In this document: positions 22,801 through 35,694 of the stretch, piece by piece
Layout of the letters: each line of letters starts with the position of its first letter
Numbering within the stretch: the stretch's first letter is position 1
Assembly: GCA_020631735.1 (NCBI GenBank)
Contig: CM036201.1
Location: 75,902,353-75,966,352, forward strand
Direction: 5' to 3'
Length of the DNA: 64,000 nucleotides
Source: Saccharum officinarum
Taxonomy: Eukaryota > Streptophyta > Magnoliopsida > Poales > Poaceae
The notes under the pieces: generated by a model
Told to the model about the DNA's origin: nothing
Databases searched by the model: none
Seen by the model: only the letters and a program-made list of their open reading frames with translations
Translations under genes and position numbers: made by a program

Positions 22801-23514
22801 TTCGGATAAGGCGGTCGCCCGCCCGCCACCCGCCCTCCTTTCGCCCCCACTCCTCTCGGCCCCGGGACCGTTTCGGGGTGGATCTAGGGTTGCGTGGGGA
22901 GGGAGGGGTTCTGGAAACCTCCGTCGCGATGGACGAGGCGGACGATGATACCAGCACCTTCAAGGTCGGCTTCACCGCCGCCGGAGAGGAGCAGTTCCGG
23001 AAGCTCGTGAGGGAGAAGCTGGGCGGGTTCAAGAGGGACGTGGACGACACCCTCGTGGTACGATTTCCTTCTGTCATCCCCTACTCGCCAGCTTCTGGTC
23101 TTAGCGGTTGATTTCGGCTGTCTGGCGACTTGGGTTCTCTGCAGCTTTAGGATTTTGGTCGAACTAATTAACACGTAACAGTATGTAGGACTGGCTAGAA
23201 TTCAAGATGGACTGTGTGTGTTTTTTTTTCAGTGTCGCCCCGCATACAACACCTATTGCTGGAGTCAGTAGTCTAATGTCGTTGGATCTCATGGGCCTGC
23301 AGCTTTGCTCTGTGATGTCTGCAGTTTTCGTTTGTTTAGGCTGACTGCTGTCTGTTTTTTCCAACTTAGTGTGCTCACTATGTACACTTTGCTGCTTTTA
23401 GGTGAGATGAACTAGTGTAATGGATTGGTGCACTATATGCACCAAACTGTTGTGTGCGATGTATACTTCATACTTATATGAAGCCTCTTCTCAAACTGAG
23501 GATTTTCAAATCAG
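19864..23514. repeat. right copy of the 3.65-kb direct duplication
   Basis: It begins inside the gag pseudogene at the equivalent of 16087 and ends in intron 1 at the equivalent of 19763. It is about 26 bp shorter. Many single-base losses cluster in its first 900 bp (for example in the GAT-rich repeats and homopolymers between 20040 and 20800), the pattern of a poorly polished contig end. The gag and LTR remnant inside it (to about 21245) are the same locus as 16087-17488. Confidence 0.93.
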
Positions 23515-26500
23515 GATGAATATGAAGTGTTTGTGCAATTCAAGCATGCCTTAGTTTGTACTGGTTCAGTAATTGTCATGTTACTTGACGACCATTTTTA
23601 TCAAACTGTAGAATGGATCTTATTTGTTGCTGCTTCACTAGTCAATATTTTTAGTTGGGCATGCAAACTTGTTTGTGAATTAGCTCTGTCTCACGTGAAA
23701 ATGTACATTACAAATCACAATCATCGAATTGGTTATCCAGTCCACAAGCGTTGCATGTTATCTGCGGTGTTTTTGATGCAACTGAAATGCAATACCTATT
23801 TCAAGCACGTGTACCATAATAAGGTTGAATGAGTTTACTATCCTTGCATGTTAACATATGCTATTGCTACGAATCTTTACTATCTTTTCCATCCATCACA
23901 ATTGCACTATTCATCTACTTTTAGCCTTAAATTTATACTATTAGTCAAGAGCGCCCAAACTTCCCTAGAAAACAGTGCTGTATGGAGTTTCAGTGGTGGA
24001 ACAAAGGGAACCTATGAAAGAGTCTGCCGTTATGCTTTTCCCTGTCGTTAGTGAATGGTGAAAGTGAAACAATCCAGGTCTGGTCTTTGTCTTTTCTGAG
24101 GAAGCATCACAATACATGGATTACATTGTTTATGTGTATACTTCCTCTGATTGAACATAGATGTCATTTTGTGCTTCCTGGAACTTCTAGTTCTAGATAT
24201 CTTTGCTCTTTTTTTCCTTTCTTGATCTTATTAAGTAGAATCATTATTCTCATAAATAAATGATCCCATTTTCCAGTGTAGTATAAATAAAGGGCAACCC
24301 TTGTGCACAACTCCGAAACGGCATTGTATTTTGATTTACTGGGAGTAATACTTATGATTGCCGTGTACCAACTTCTGCAATTGTCATCATTATCTTATTC
24401 TAGTTTTCATTTTATTATGTTGGGATATTTCAAGGAAAACTATAAGTGGACCTTTGTTGCTGTCTTAAGTGCAGGAATATGTTACTATCATGCTCAGGAA
24501 TGGAAAACGTAAGGATCTCGCCAGTAACGAACTCCATGTATTTCTAGGGGATGACACTGCGGTATTCATTTCCTGGTTAGTATTGATTGCACACACTTCG
24601 ATTGTTCTTGTATTCTTTGTTTGTCAACTGCCTGTGCCTGAACCAGTACTTGATATATTTTACATGCAAATACTTTTCGTATTGTAATTGATAACTCACT
24701 AATAAGCTATAGATAATGGTAAAAGGTTAGCAAATGGTCACCCCAATTTTAGCGTAGATATGGCAAGCAACATTGTATGTGCCCTAGTATTTGGTTCACT
24801 ATTCGATGTTCAGACAAATATGTTTATATTGAGCAATAATAAAATATGGTTCTGATGCACCTTTCCTGTATGTGGAATGGAACTAGCAACTAACTGTGGT
24901 GGCAGCAAAAGGCAGAGGGTTTGGCAAAGTTGTGTTTGCTAAAGACTTCGCAGTATATGTTCTATGGTATTGATATATTTGTGATGGCAGAAAGCAGAGG
25001 CTTTGACAAGGTTGTGCTTGCTGAATACTTTGCATTAGGTATTCTATGGTATTTATATATTTGTGATGAGAAACATATATATTTGCGCTACAAGGGCCTA
25101 GTGAACAATGAATACACTTAAGAGCTAGGCCACATACGTAGCTTGAAAGTTTAGTTGAATCTAGGTACCTTTGCCTTGTAAACACCTGTTATTTAGAATT
25201 TTAGATCAGTCGTTATAAGTTATAAGCGTGATTGTTATTGAGATCATTCATAAATCCACTCACGAGAAGTACATCAACCATGAGAGCGAATCCCCCACCT
25301 CCACCCCACCCGCCCACCCAACCAAAATAAATCTTTTTTCACACATTTCTTCTGAATTCATGCAGTGTATTTATTGAAATCACATTGTGGAGACTGCTAT
25401 GAGTTTTTAACAGCAAATGGAAATGTGAACATCAGAGCTACTTTTACTTTTGAAACTAACATAAACACTGGGAAATGTGTACTCTCATTTTTCCCTGACA
25501 AGCAGTCCACGGTAATGCATATCTCCCAACTTGATTCAGCATCATATTTCATATGCATCAGCAAGGATAGCTGGAAGAGAGAAAGATATTCTTGGTTGGC
25601 TTTCATATCATCTCATCACATGTTAAATGAATCTGCTACTCATATTGTTTTGCTTTTGTAGGTTGTGGGACCATCTTTCTTTAAATATGCACTTATATGT
25701 GCAAGCACAAGAGCAAACTCAGGAAGTTAAGGATGATGAGGCCCCCAAAGAAGTATCTGGAAGAGAAAAATCATCAGATGTGCTCCCGAGAAGCAAATGT
25801 CAAACTCATTCTGAGCACACAATTGAATCAAGTGCAGCCAGTACTAGGAGACGGAATAAGCGGGAATGGAAAGGAATTGGTCGGGAGGGTAATGAAAAAT
25901 TTCCACTTCGAAATGTACTAACTGATATTCTTCACGGGGAGGAGAAAAGATTGCAAAAGCCCATTGAAATACGACTCCCTCCATCAAAACAACAGAACGG
26001 CAGAAAGCGTGATAGGGATGATGAACCACAGCAAACAAAGGTGTGATGTATTACCTATTACCTAGGTCACAACTGCAAACTACATAACATCTTAAGTTGT
26101 TGACAGAGTTGACGGCAAGTTGGCAACATTGTGCTTTCATATATATATTTTTTACTTTACCAATATCTCTGTTCTGTTCTTTTACGTCCTGCCTTTGCTC
26201 ACATATTCTTTACACACTATGCCTAAGTGTTCATCTATATTTCTCCAGAACGGACTTGCCAAGACTCTGGTAACTCTAAATCAGTTGCAACTTGCAAACA
26301 TGTGGTGGAAACTACAGCATTACCATACAATTAAGTCCCTACCAATTATTTATTAATTACCATTTTCCAACAATTAAGTCCCTACCAATAAACCAAATAT
26401 TTGTTCATCATGAAAGTGCAATGTGAGTTTCGACTGTTTATCTTCAGTAAGTACGCTTCGGTTAGAAACAACCGACAAAGCTTGTCATTCCCGTTAGTTT

Positions 26501-29500
26501 GGAATTTTGGAGAACTCTCTGAGTAGGCAGTCCATTTTGTTTGTCTTCTAGAATTTCTGTGAATATTTTGTACCCCCTCGGTTCCAAATTATAAGTCGTT
26601 TTGTTTTTTCTAGGTACATTTTTTTACTATGTGTCTAGATTTATATGCTATGTCTAGATACATAATAAAAGTTATGTACTAAAAAATGCCAGAACGACTT
26701 ATAATTTGGAATGGAGGGAGTACCATGTTTGGATAAGGAAATTGCTTGTTTGAACTGCTGACCGCTAAGGGCTGAGCATCACGCTGATTCTCTCTAAGCC
26801 CTTTATTGGTCCACACACATATTTTCTCCTCTATTATATTCTATTGCTCCTTCAAAATTTAATTCTACTCTTTTAGGTAATATGACTTCTACAATCAGCT
26901 TGTTTTCTTTGTTAACAGAGAGACGTCTCATCACGCCCCATGCTTGGTGGTGGTGCTTCCCGTCGTCTTCTACAGTTTGCTGTTCGAGATGCAGTAAAAG
27001 CTGTACAGCCAACCAGCACCTCTGCTGAACCAGCATCCAAGCGTCTGCGCTCTGTGGTCGCCACTACTTCTGCAGAGAACATGCGTGATAGGAGATCAGA
27101 AAGATCTCAGGACTACCCGAATGATAGAAGATCAGAAAGATCTCAAGACAACTTGAGTGACAGAAGATCAGAAAGAACTAGGCCAATGCTACAGGTACAA
27201 GGAGCTGCTTTAGCTCTTAGAGCTGCAGCGGAAGCTGCTGCAGATTCTACAAAGGTTAGATCTACTGGAAGTGTTTTCAAGCGATTGGGTCAAGTGAATG
27301 TTGTGAAACAGCCATCTCGTTCTCGTGAAGAGAAGAGAGATTATGAAGATTTTGAGCCAGTTACGACCGCAGATGAACATGATTCTGATCGATATGTAAA
27401 TAATGAGGAATCTGAAGAGGAATCTGGAGAGCTGACCATGGCAGATAGGGTAGCTGGAATGAATGTTGATTCGAGCTCTGAAGATGATATGGACCGAGAT
27501 GAGGGGATTACAAGATACCAAACTTCTCTTTCACATGAAGATACTTTCTCACCATTTGCAGAGAAGAAAACTGTATCGGCACAATGCAGTGTTGAACCAG
27601 AGACCAATGCAATAAGGCCTTCAAGTGTGAATGACAAGGAGCAACCTGTTCCTTCATCAACAAAAACAGCAAGTAAAGCTGTGGCTATTTCTGTTGATGT
27701 AAATATGGTGGAACCTCCCATTTATGAAACACCAAAAGATGTTCATGTTGTGGAGAAGCCTTATGTTGCACCCATGAATTCAAATGCCACCATTGTGGCT
27801 ACCAATGCCAAAGTAAGCAGCCTTGCATGTTGAAAAAAACAAGTTTTATATTTAAATTTCTTCCCACATCTTGAGTCACCCATTTTCTTGCATTTCAGTC
27901 AGGTTTGTATTATATATGCTTAAGATTTCTACCAGATGTCCTTTTGACTTTGGTGACTAGAGATTTTACAGTTCATAATCAAGTCCTAAGGCAAGATTGT
28001 AGCTTTTCCTTGGAAACCTTTCCTTGCTAATTAGTAGTTACACTTGTATGCTACTTGAATGAAATGGCAGAGCAGTTGGGGCGTGGATAATCATGTAAAT
28101 TCAGAATTGTTTATCTGATTTGCCAGTACTTTTACTGAACTAAATTGGGGTATGTGAATTCTTGTTTGCATTTGCTTCCAGCAAAAGAGACATTGGATGA
28201 ATAAAAACAGTTGTTTGCATCTCCTATTAGTGTTGTATATGCTCTCAGACATTAAACAAAATGGCACGTCATGTCATGTTCCATGCATCTTGTTGATTAT
28301 GATGCTCATTAGTTTTCTTTTCTATTTCCTATGATAATTTTGTCTTGTCTTGTGGGTATATTCCCTGACTATTTATAGATGTATGGGCTAATCCTTGGGT
28401 AAATTTGCTTCTGACTGATGCCAACTTTCATTCAGGAATTAGGCCACGCAGAAGTTCAAAAGGATTCTCAACGGTCTGCACCAGCTGGTATGCCACATAT
28501 ATCTACTAATATAAGATCCACTTATGGTTTTTTCTCCTTTCATCGGCTGATCTTCTCATAATGACACATGCCAATCTTCCATCTGGTTGACTGTATATGA
28601 TCGTTCCTGTTGGTTTAGTGTCCTTCCTTTTCTTCAATAATTGATAAAACTGATATATGCAGTAATACACTAGTTAGCCCACCATTTTTATTTTACTATA
28701 TCCCAACTTGCATGGGATTAAAAACCCTTGTTGCTTTTCCTGTTGTAATATCACCTATGTTGCCCTTTCTCTATCATCTTACCTAAAGGGAAAAAAATGT
28801 GCAGTTACTATTACAGCAAAATCTGTAAGGATTAGTTGCCTTTGTGATATATTGAGATTATTTTGATGTGCTGTGCAAGTCATTATTACAATCAATCATA
28901 AATAGGAATGGGTTAATCTTGAAGACGGTGTCATTTATCTCTTGGTATAATATACTTGTCTTCTTTGCAGTTCTGGTTTCATATAGCACAGCGCATCCGA
29001 CGGAGGATGCAGATTCGAGAACGCTTTATGTTAGCAATGTGGGTATTTATATATTCCCATCACCCTTATATTATTTTGTGCCATTGGATTATTTTATTTA
29101 CCTCTGTCAAATTATTTGAAGGTTCACTTTGCTGCCACGAAGGACTCGTTATCTCGCCATTTCAACAAGTTTGGTGCAGTGCTGAAAGTAGTCATTGTCA
29201 CTAATGCTGCAACGGGCCAGCCAACAGGGTCAGTTTAATTTTAAATTTTAATGCTTATTATAGCTGAGGCAAGATTTGTATCATGCTATTTATTTTACCT
29301 GTATCTGAGAAAGATTTATAACTTTAGGAAAGTGAAATTACAAAAGATCTTAGCATAACTGATACATTATAAATCACCACAGCCACCAATTCCTATGATG
29401 CTAACACCCTTGTTTCGTGCTCAGATTAACTTGAAAGTTCCCTTGTTTCGTGCTCAGATTAACTGAAAGTTCCCTTGTTTTGTGCTCAGATTAACTCGAA

Positions 29501-30850
29501 AGTTCCCTTGTTTCGTGCTCAGTTGCTCAGATCAATGTTTACAAGTCGTCTAGTTGAACCTAGTCGCCATGGGACCGACTAGGACGATTAATCGCGATTA
29601 ATCACGATTAATTGGGCGACTTGTACAAGTCGACAGTACCCAGGGACCGATTAGGACGATTAATCGGACGACTTGTAATCATTGGCTCAGATTAACTGAA
29701 AGTTCTAAGAAAATAATGTGCATTTTGTCTCTAGATAGCAAAAAAAAATGATAAACAATAATAAAAAGGAAAAGGGTCAAGACAAAATACTCCCTTTTTG
29801 GAAGTAAGTTGTTTATTAGGACACTGGTAGGGTCTTCAATGTGACACATTTGTATATTTGCATGTTATAGGTGTTTAGCAGTAAATTTCCCAATGGCAAA
29901 AAATGCGAATACGGTCTCAGGACATTTTATACCATACTACTATAAACTTCTGAGTGTTTCAATGAACATTACATTTATAATAATTGGTTATATTACATAA
30001 GCCCCTCTATTTGATTGCTCTTAGCAGATGTAATTTGTGCAGTTCAAGTTTGAATTCTTGAATTGATGTTTTTGAGCTGAATTATTGTTGAATGTCACTG
30101 CAATTGATGCAGCAATAACATAGGGACTTGATTGTGAACTCAGAAATATTTGTATATTTCTTGAAGAGAAGTAGAGAACTCAATGAGTCCTTTTCTGCTA
30201 TCGTACAGGTCTGCCTATGTTGAGTTCTTACACAAAGAATCAGCTGAACGAGCGTTGTCGTTGAATGGCACATCATTTATGACTCGTATTCTCAAGGTAT
30301 GATTTTTTTTTTTTATCTTTTGAACTTTCTTTAGACTGCCAAGACTGCCATTTGCACTTCTCTACCAATAGACATGACATTGTCTAACATGGTATCTGGG
30401 TAGAGGTTTAAATTTTAATATAGATGAGTTCTCTTCATTATCTAAAAAAGATGATAGTTCTCTTAATTGGTGGAGTTTTATATTCTTATACTGGCATCTT
30501 GTTGCTCCGCTCAGCGTAGATTTATAGATTCCCAAAAACTAACGACTAAGGTGATGTTTGTGTTGCTTTTCCTTGTAATGTAGGTCGTCTGGCGAAGTTC
30601 TCGTGAAGCAGCTCACTTTTATGGTTGGCCTGGTAGTGGACGGTCATCATTATATGGCAGGCATGGTAGGATGGCATACCCAAGAGCTGTTCTCCCCGGC
30701 GGTTCCTTTAGAGGGCGCGCTCCGATGAAAGCAGGCGCTAGAAGTTTACAGTGGAAACGGGAGCCTTCAGGCACTGATTCAAGTGCAGGTGCGAAAACTG
30801 ACATGAGTGTGCCATTTTCCTCTGAACAGGTGCTCCCACCTGCAACATAG
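22929..30850 (+). CDS. RRM-domain RNA-binding protein with N-terminal PWI/Nab2-like domain
   Basis: Nine coding exons keep frame and splice consensus: 22929-23057, 24475-24575, 25662-26040, 26919-27812, 28436-28487, 28971-29038, 29122-29228, 30209-30296 and 30584-30850 (TAG), giving about 694 residues. The start context CGCGATGG precedes MDEADDD. Residues 1-90 (KVGFTAAGEEQFRKLV, DDTLVEYVTIMLRNGKRK, FLGDDTAVFISWLWDHL) resemble the helical N-terminal domain of Nab2/ZC3H14-type mRNA-binding proteins. The middle is charged and disordered, with three tandem DRRSERSQD-like repeats (27080-27180). Near residue 510 an RRM starts with RNP2 TLYVSNV and has RNP1-like SAYVEF. The tail is Gly/Arg/Tyr-rich. 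I infer a nuclear role in mRNA processing or poly(A) RNA binding. Intron 3 holds a Stowaway MITE. The family is clear, the exact orthologue not. Confidence 0.85.
26573..26720. repeat. Stowaway MITE in intron 3 of the RRM gene
   Basis: Terminal inverted repeats (CCCCCTCGGTTCCAAATTAT and its imperfect complement ending GGAATGGAGGGAG) are flanked by TA at 26571-26572 and 26721-26722, the Stowaway/mariner signature. About 148 bp, non-coding. Confidence 0.88.
29407..29522. repeat. tandem repeat, about 34-bp period, in intron 7
   Basis: There are a little over three copies of a unit beginning CCTTGTTTCGTGCTCAGATT and ending GAAAGTT. A further partial copy (GGCTCAGATTAACTGAAAGT) lies at about 29684-29703, beyond a small foldback insertion. 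Confidence 0.8.
29539..29678. repeat. small foldback element in intron 7
   Basis: Perfect 12-bp terminal inverted repeats TTACAAGTCGTC / GACGACTTGTAA enclose about 116 bp with internal repeats of GGACGATTAATCG-like sequence. It appears to interrupt the neighbouring tandem repeat. No convincing target duplication was found. Confidence 0.65.
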
Positions 30851-33002
30851 GGGAGCATATTATAGTTTAGCTGATATAATGAGAATCGAATGGTATCTTA
30901 CTCATCGCCCCTAATGGCTGAATATGGACAGCAAACTGAGAAGATTGTTCCTTCCTGCTGCACTGTAAAAAAAAAAGTCCAAAAAACGCATGAAAATACA
31001 AAAAGCAAAAATAAGAAAATGTGGGGGAGTTTGGCATCAGAATATGACTATCATTCTGGTAATTGGATTTGGTCCTCTTGGCCATATGCGAGTAGGCTGA
31101 CAGCCTGAGCAATTTTCTATGGACTCCAGCAATCTGAAAGAGGATTCACATTCGAAATAATCACAACTTTTTGGTTGTGTTGGATGGAAGATGCTTATCA
31201 AGTAGAGACAAGATGGACAGATTTTGGACGAGGTATTTGGTGACAATCTGGGCGTCATCCATGTAAGCCTCAATTGTATAGAAGTAACCTATCTATTTGT
31301 ACCCTTATCTGAATCAATCTCTTTCCCAACCAAAAAAAAGGAAAAAAAAGGAAACACAAAAAAATGTGTTGTTCTCTTTTGTTTTTTCTCTCCATGAACT
31401 GTTTTATTTATTGTACTGATAGTTGATTTTGTAGTTGGACATTCATTTTTTTTTGTCAAACAGTTTAACAATACTTTTTTCTGTGTGGTAATTAGATTGA
31501 CTGTTCAATGTTTTTAAGTTGCAAAACCCAGTTTACTGTCTGATGAATGCAGTTTAATATTGGGATGTCTTGCCATGGTTGGCCAGTGGGCCTACCTGTT
31601 TGAATCTTTCTTGCACATTATAATGATGCAGCTACTCGTGTCATCATGTGATGGCACTGCTCGTCGTTGTAGGACTTGTATGTAGCTAGCCTAGTTGTTT
31701 ATACAGACTAATGGTCCATGCTTTGGGAAAAGTAATTTGTTGGAGGATTATATTAACTTATAAAAGGCAAACAATTATATTGATGGCCTTTTCTGCTTTC
31801 TTGTTTCTTTGGAATCACAAAGAGCTTTGTGTGGTGAACAGCTTTGGTTGTCGGATGGTGCGGGTATGGTTGCGTAAGAGCAACCATTATGCATTTCTGT
31901 ACTCTCAAGTATTCGAGTCACTTTAGGTTTAAGTATTTACACAGGATATACAATACTTGATATGTGCACGATGCGTGGGCGTTTCCCTTGCTATGTAGCC
32001 TAGCTATGCCTGAGCCCGTCCATGCAGCTGCAGTTATCATATTAAAACCGTAGGAGAGACGCCGTCCAGACGGTGTGACGCCCCCTCAGCTCGCTGCATG
32101 GTGCTGACCCGTGGAAAGTTCCTGCACTAAGCACGAGAATCGTGTTGCGTCGTGCATTAGCATTAGCGTCACCGTTCGGGTGATGAAAAACCGCCCGCAG
32201 ATGGTGGTTCTCCAACGCAGCCGAGCGTCAGCGTTCTGTCATCACGGGAGCATAGATTATGCTGGGGGTGCCTTGTAGACGTCCTAAAGATAATCCAGTC
32301 GCATCATGGTGACAAGTCATGGACACGGCAGCAAACCGGGCATGACATATTTGGTTCCGGGACGGTTCTACTTTCCCTTGAGGTTTGACGGGTACGCGTG
32401 CCAGAAAAAATATCGAAGGTCAACACCACGTACGTACCGCGAGCATGAATGTTTCCAAGCTGTTTGCAACATCATTTAGCAGCTGTGTGAACGTGTGATA
32501 CATGCCGGGACAATTCCCATCATCGAAGAATGAAGATTTGGTTTATTTTATTTAAAAAAAAACGCACGGTAATTAGCAAGCAGTCGCTGTCACCAGGTCA
32601 ACAAAATCAGAACTTAAATTAGGGCTGGCTATTCGCTGCTAATAAAAAGGGACCATGATTAGCAGCTGATCTTCGATTTTGTGCGAAAGGATTAGCAGCT
32701 GATCTCTCTGCACCCTCTCACTCCAATTATTTTGCACAGAGGGAAGTGAATGAAGCAAAAAAAAAAAAGAAGGAAAAAGACGATTCTTTCTTCCCCTTGT
32801 GGCGGCCAACATGGTGATAGAGTAGACGCATGTGTCGCGGCTCCGGCGTGGCTGGATATTGAAAACAATATCACCTTGGATTTGGTCTTGCTGGCGTGGG
32901 GCCCCCTCGCTGCTGATAGAGAGACGCCTAAAAATCTTGCTGTAAAAAGCATCCATTTGAGAGGGGGTCACGTCGTCCTTGCAGCAGATGATAGATATTG
33001 GG
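30851..33002. other. 3' flank of the RRM gene and intergenic DNA
   Basis: The 3' UTR must begin at 30851, but I cannot place its end. The remainder is intergenic; short open frames on both strands show no protein family resemblance. Confidence 0.45.
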
Positions 33003-33337
33003 ATGTTTAGTTTCCACCGAAATTTTTTCACTCAATTACATCGAATGTTTGACGCATACATGGAGTACTAAATGTAGACAAAAAAACTAATTATACAGTT
33101 TAGTTGGAAACCACGAGATGAATCTTTTAAGCCTAATTAGTCTACAATTAGCCTAAGTGCTACAGTAACACACATGTGCTAATGACGACTTAATTAGGCT
33201 TAATAAATTTGTCTCGCGGTTTCCAGACGAGTTATATAATTAGTTTTTTTAATTAATATCCGAAAACCCCTTCCAACATTCAATAAAACATTCGATATAA
33301 CAACTAAAAACTTTTCAACTTTCAACTAAACGGAGCC
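33003..33337. repeat. foldback MITE, ACTAATTAGGCT family, two-armed copy
   Basis: The left arm carries the family core in reverse (AAGCCTAATTAGTC) and the right arm carries it forward (TTAATTAGGCTTAATAAATT), with TTTAGTTT...AACTAAAC ends. This copy is therefore a long hairpin rather than a simple unit. Confidence 0.65.
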
Positions 33338-33638
33338 AAAACCCAAACTGTTTTTGCAGGTGATGGATTGGATTTGGATCCTGCTGTGCTGTGAGGGGGC
33401 AGCGGCAGCCCACTACGCCCCGCACCCCTATTATATTAATAAACAACACGCCAATTAATCCAGCGGTGGTGACTCGAATAAGCATATCGAGCGGATTATA
33501 ACTAGTTTAGTCGGCAGGTTAATAAAGCTGAAGGAAGCGGCTGCGTGGGACTGTTTCTAGAAAAAAGGTCTTATTAGTGCTGGGACCCGGGCCTCAGCCG
33601 TGATGATGGTAGGGTACTACTAAACATGACTTTTTACA

Positions 33639-33925
33639 GGGGCCTTGTTTAGATACCTAAATTCACACCTAAATTCTATTATGCAAAAAGGAGATTCCCC
33701 ATCACATCAAAATGGCGGCAAATACATGGAGTACTAAATGTAGATGAAATCATAAACTAATTGCACAGTTTTGTTGTACTTTATGAGACGAACATTTTGA
33801 GTCTAATTAATCAATTTTTAGACAATTTTTTACATAAAAAACAAAAGTTGCTACAGTGTTCCGACAGGAACACTGTACCAACAGTGCCCGAATCAGCCTC
33901 CCGATTCAGGCATCTAAACAAGCCG
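33639..33925 (-). repeat. MITE, ACTAATTAGGCT family
   Basis: Starts GGGGCCTTGTTTAGAT and ends ATCTAAACAAGCC, giving inverted ends. The interior has GGAGTACTAAATGTAGATG and a reversed AGTCTAATTAATC core. Confidence 0.7.
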
Positions 33926-35448
33926 GGATGCAAATGAGACTTTGTTTAGAACGTGGTTGGATACTATACTAGTACACGAGAATGGGTGGATGGCATCTTG
34001 TGCAGTAGCAGTACTACTGTATTGCTTCATCAAAGGAAAAAAAAAAGATAAGGATTTCCAGGAATTCAACGAAGCTCGTACGGCGTACCACATACTAGTA
34101 CTGTAGATTAGACGTGGGGGTCCCACTGCCAGCACCCAAGCTTCGTCACTGCTGTGTGCAAACAGCACCGATTGTCCGTGACTGTGAGTCACGGTACGGC
34201 CGACGGAGGAAAGCAGTAGCACGGCGGCGGATGGGAGGGACCTGGCGCAGAACGGTGCTCCCTGTTTACGCTGATTTATCGTGAAAAAAAACACAATTAT
34301 TTTATTAAAACAGTACGACTGATAAGTTCAGATAAACAGGGACCCAATCGCACTTCACCGTGGGATCATCTCGGCCGCCGCCGCCCCGCCGGAGCGGAGG
34401 AGCAAATCATCATCGGTGGTTGTGTTGTGCGCGCACGCTGCTGGCCGACCGCTAATCACGCAACCGAGCAAATCATATGGTTGCGATGTTGTTGCTGTTG
34501 CATATACTCCATCCCACCTTAGGTAGATCGGCTGTCCTCCGTTAGGTAGGCGGCACGCCGCGGACTGCCCCGTAACCATGCGAGCCCAACCTAGGAGTTG
34601 TACCACGTATAGATTCGTACAACGTAGCGTACTCCTACTGACCACCCAACCTGGGCGTGCCGACTGCGGACTGCCCAACCCAAGGGGGGTCAAGCACTCA
34701 AGCTTAATTAAACTACCGTGGCGTCAACTGTCACCAGCGGTGCTGGTGGTCACGTGCTTAGTTAGTGGCGTGCTGGCAACTAGCACGCACAAGGGACATG
34801 TGGGGTTAGGACTTGCTACGAAGCAGCTGGGCGGTTGCTGCTGCTGGGAGCGCCTAATGCTAATCCGCCAAGCCACAGCACGGGGCCGGGCGGACAGCGA
34901 CAGCGCGACGCGTACGTACGCGGCCCCGGGCCTCGGGCGGAACGTGCGGTGGGCGCCGGGTCGCCGAGGGAAGCAGACACGCCTTCTCCCGTCCCCGTGC
35001 GCCCACCAGCGCCCTGTGACTGTGCTGTGATGATAAGCGGGCGGCGGGGCCGATGGTTTTGTTTCGGGTGCGCCGGGGCCGGCCGGTCGGTCGGTCAGCT
35101 TTGGGCGGCCGCGGGCCGCTTGCTTGCTCGGCTCGGAACTCGGCTGCTGCACAAAGCGAAAGGCTGCCGACCAATCAGGCAAGGCAGTCGCTGGCGGACG
35201 TGACGTGACGTGGCGCCTCTACCGCCTCGCCGTATGACCGTTCTGCCCTGCCCTCCTCGTGGTAGTACGTACAAACAAGGCGGCTCGAAGCAAGGCGTGT
35301 ACGGCCACCAGCAGCAGCCAAGGTTTTTACAGCGCTGCCGCCCGTTTACTGCAACGACGTCGACCGTGCCTCGCCATTCCCACAGAAAAGCCAGTCGGCT
35401 TCTCGCGGTCGCGGCCTCTTTTTTTTTTTTTTTTTTTGGCCCAAGTGG
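33926..35448. other. intergenic DNA with a GC-rich block
   Basis: A small MITE-like hairpin is present at about 34260-34342 (CCCTGTTTACGCTGATTTAT ... ATAAACAGGG). From about 34350 to 35240 the sequence is GC-rich, with open frames on several strands that are low complexity and show no domain; I do not call a gene. Confidence 0.5.
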
Positions 35449-35694
35449 TTGTTTAGTTGGTGAAAAAGTTTGGGTTCGGATACTGTGGTATTTTTCGTTT
35501 TATTTGGCAATTTATGTTCAATCATGGACTAATTAGGCTCAAAAGATTTGTCTCGTGATTTACAACTAAACTGTGTAATTAGTTTTTTCTTTCATCTACA
35601 TTTAGTACTCCATACATGTGCCGCAAGATTTGATATGACAGGTACTGTAGCACTTTTTAGGTTCTCTTTTTGGGTACCCATGCCAACTAAACAG
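35449..35694 (+). repeat. MITE, ACTAATTAGGCT family
   Basis: The ends are TTGTTTAGTTGG and CCAACTAAACAGG. The interior has ATCATGGACTAATTAGGCTC, TTGTCTCGTGATTTACAACT and ACATTTAGTACTCCATAC. It is highly similar to the copies at 38301 and 39044. Confidence 0.8.

Noticed and set aside
34578..35203. Overlapping open frames in GC-rich DNA on both strands
   Set aside because: Low complexity Arg/Ala/Pro-rich translations, no domain, no consistent splice or start signals.
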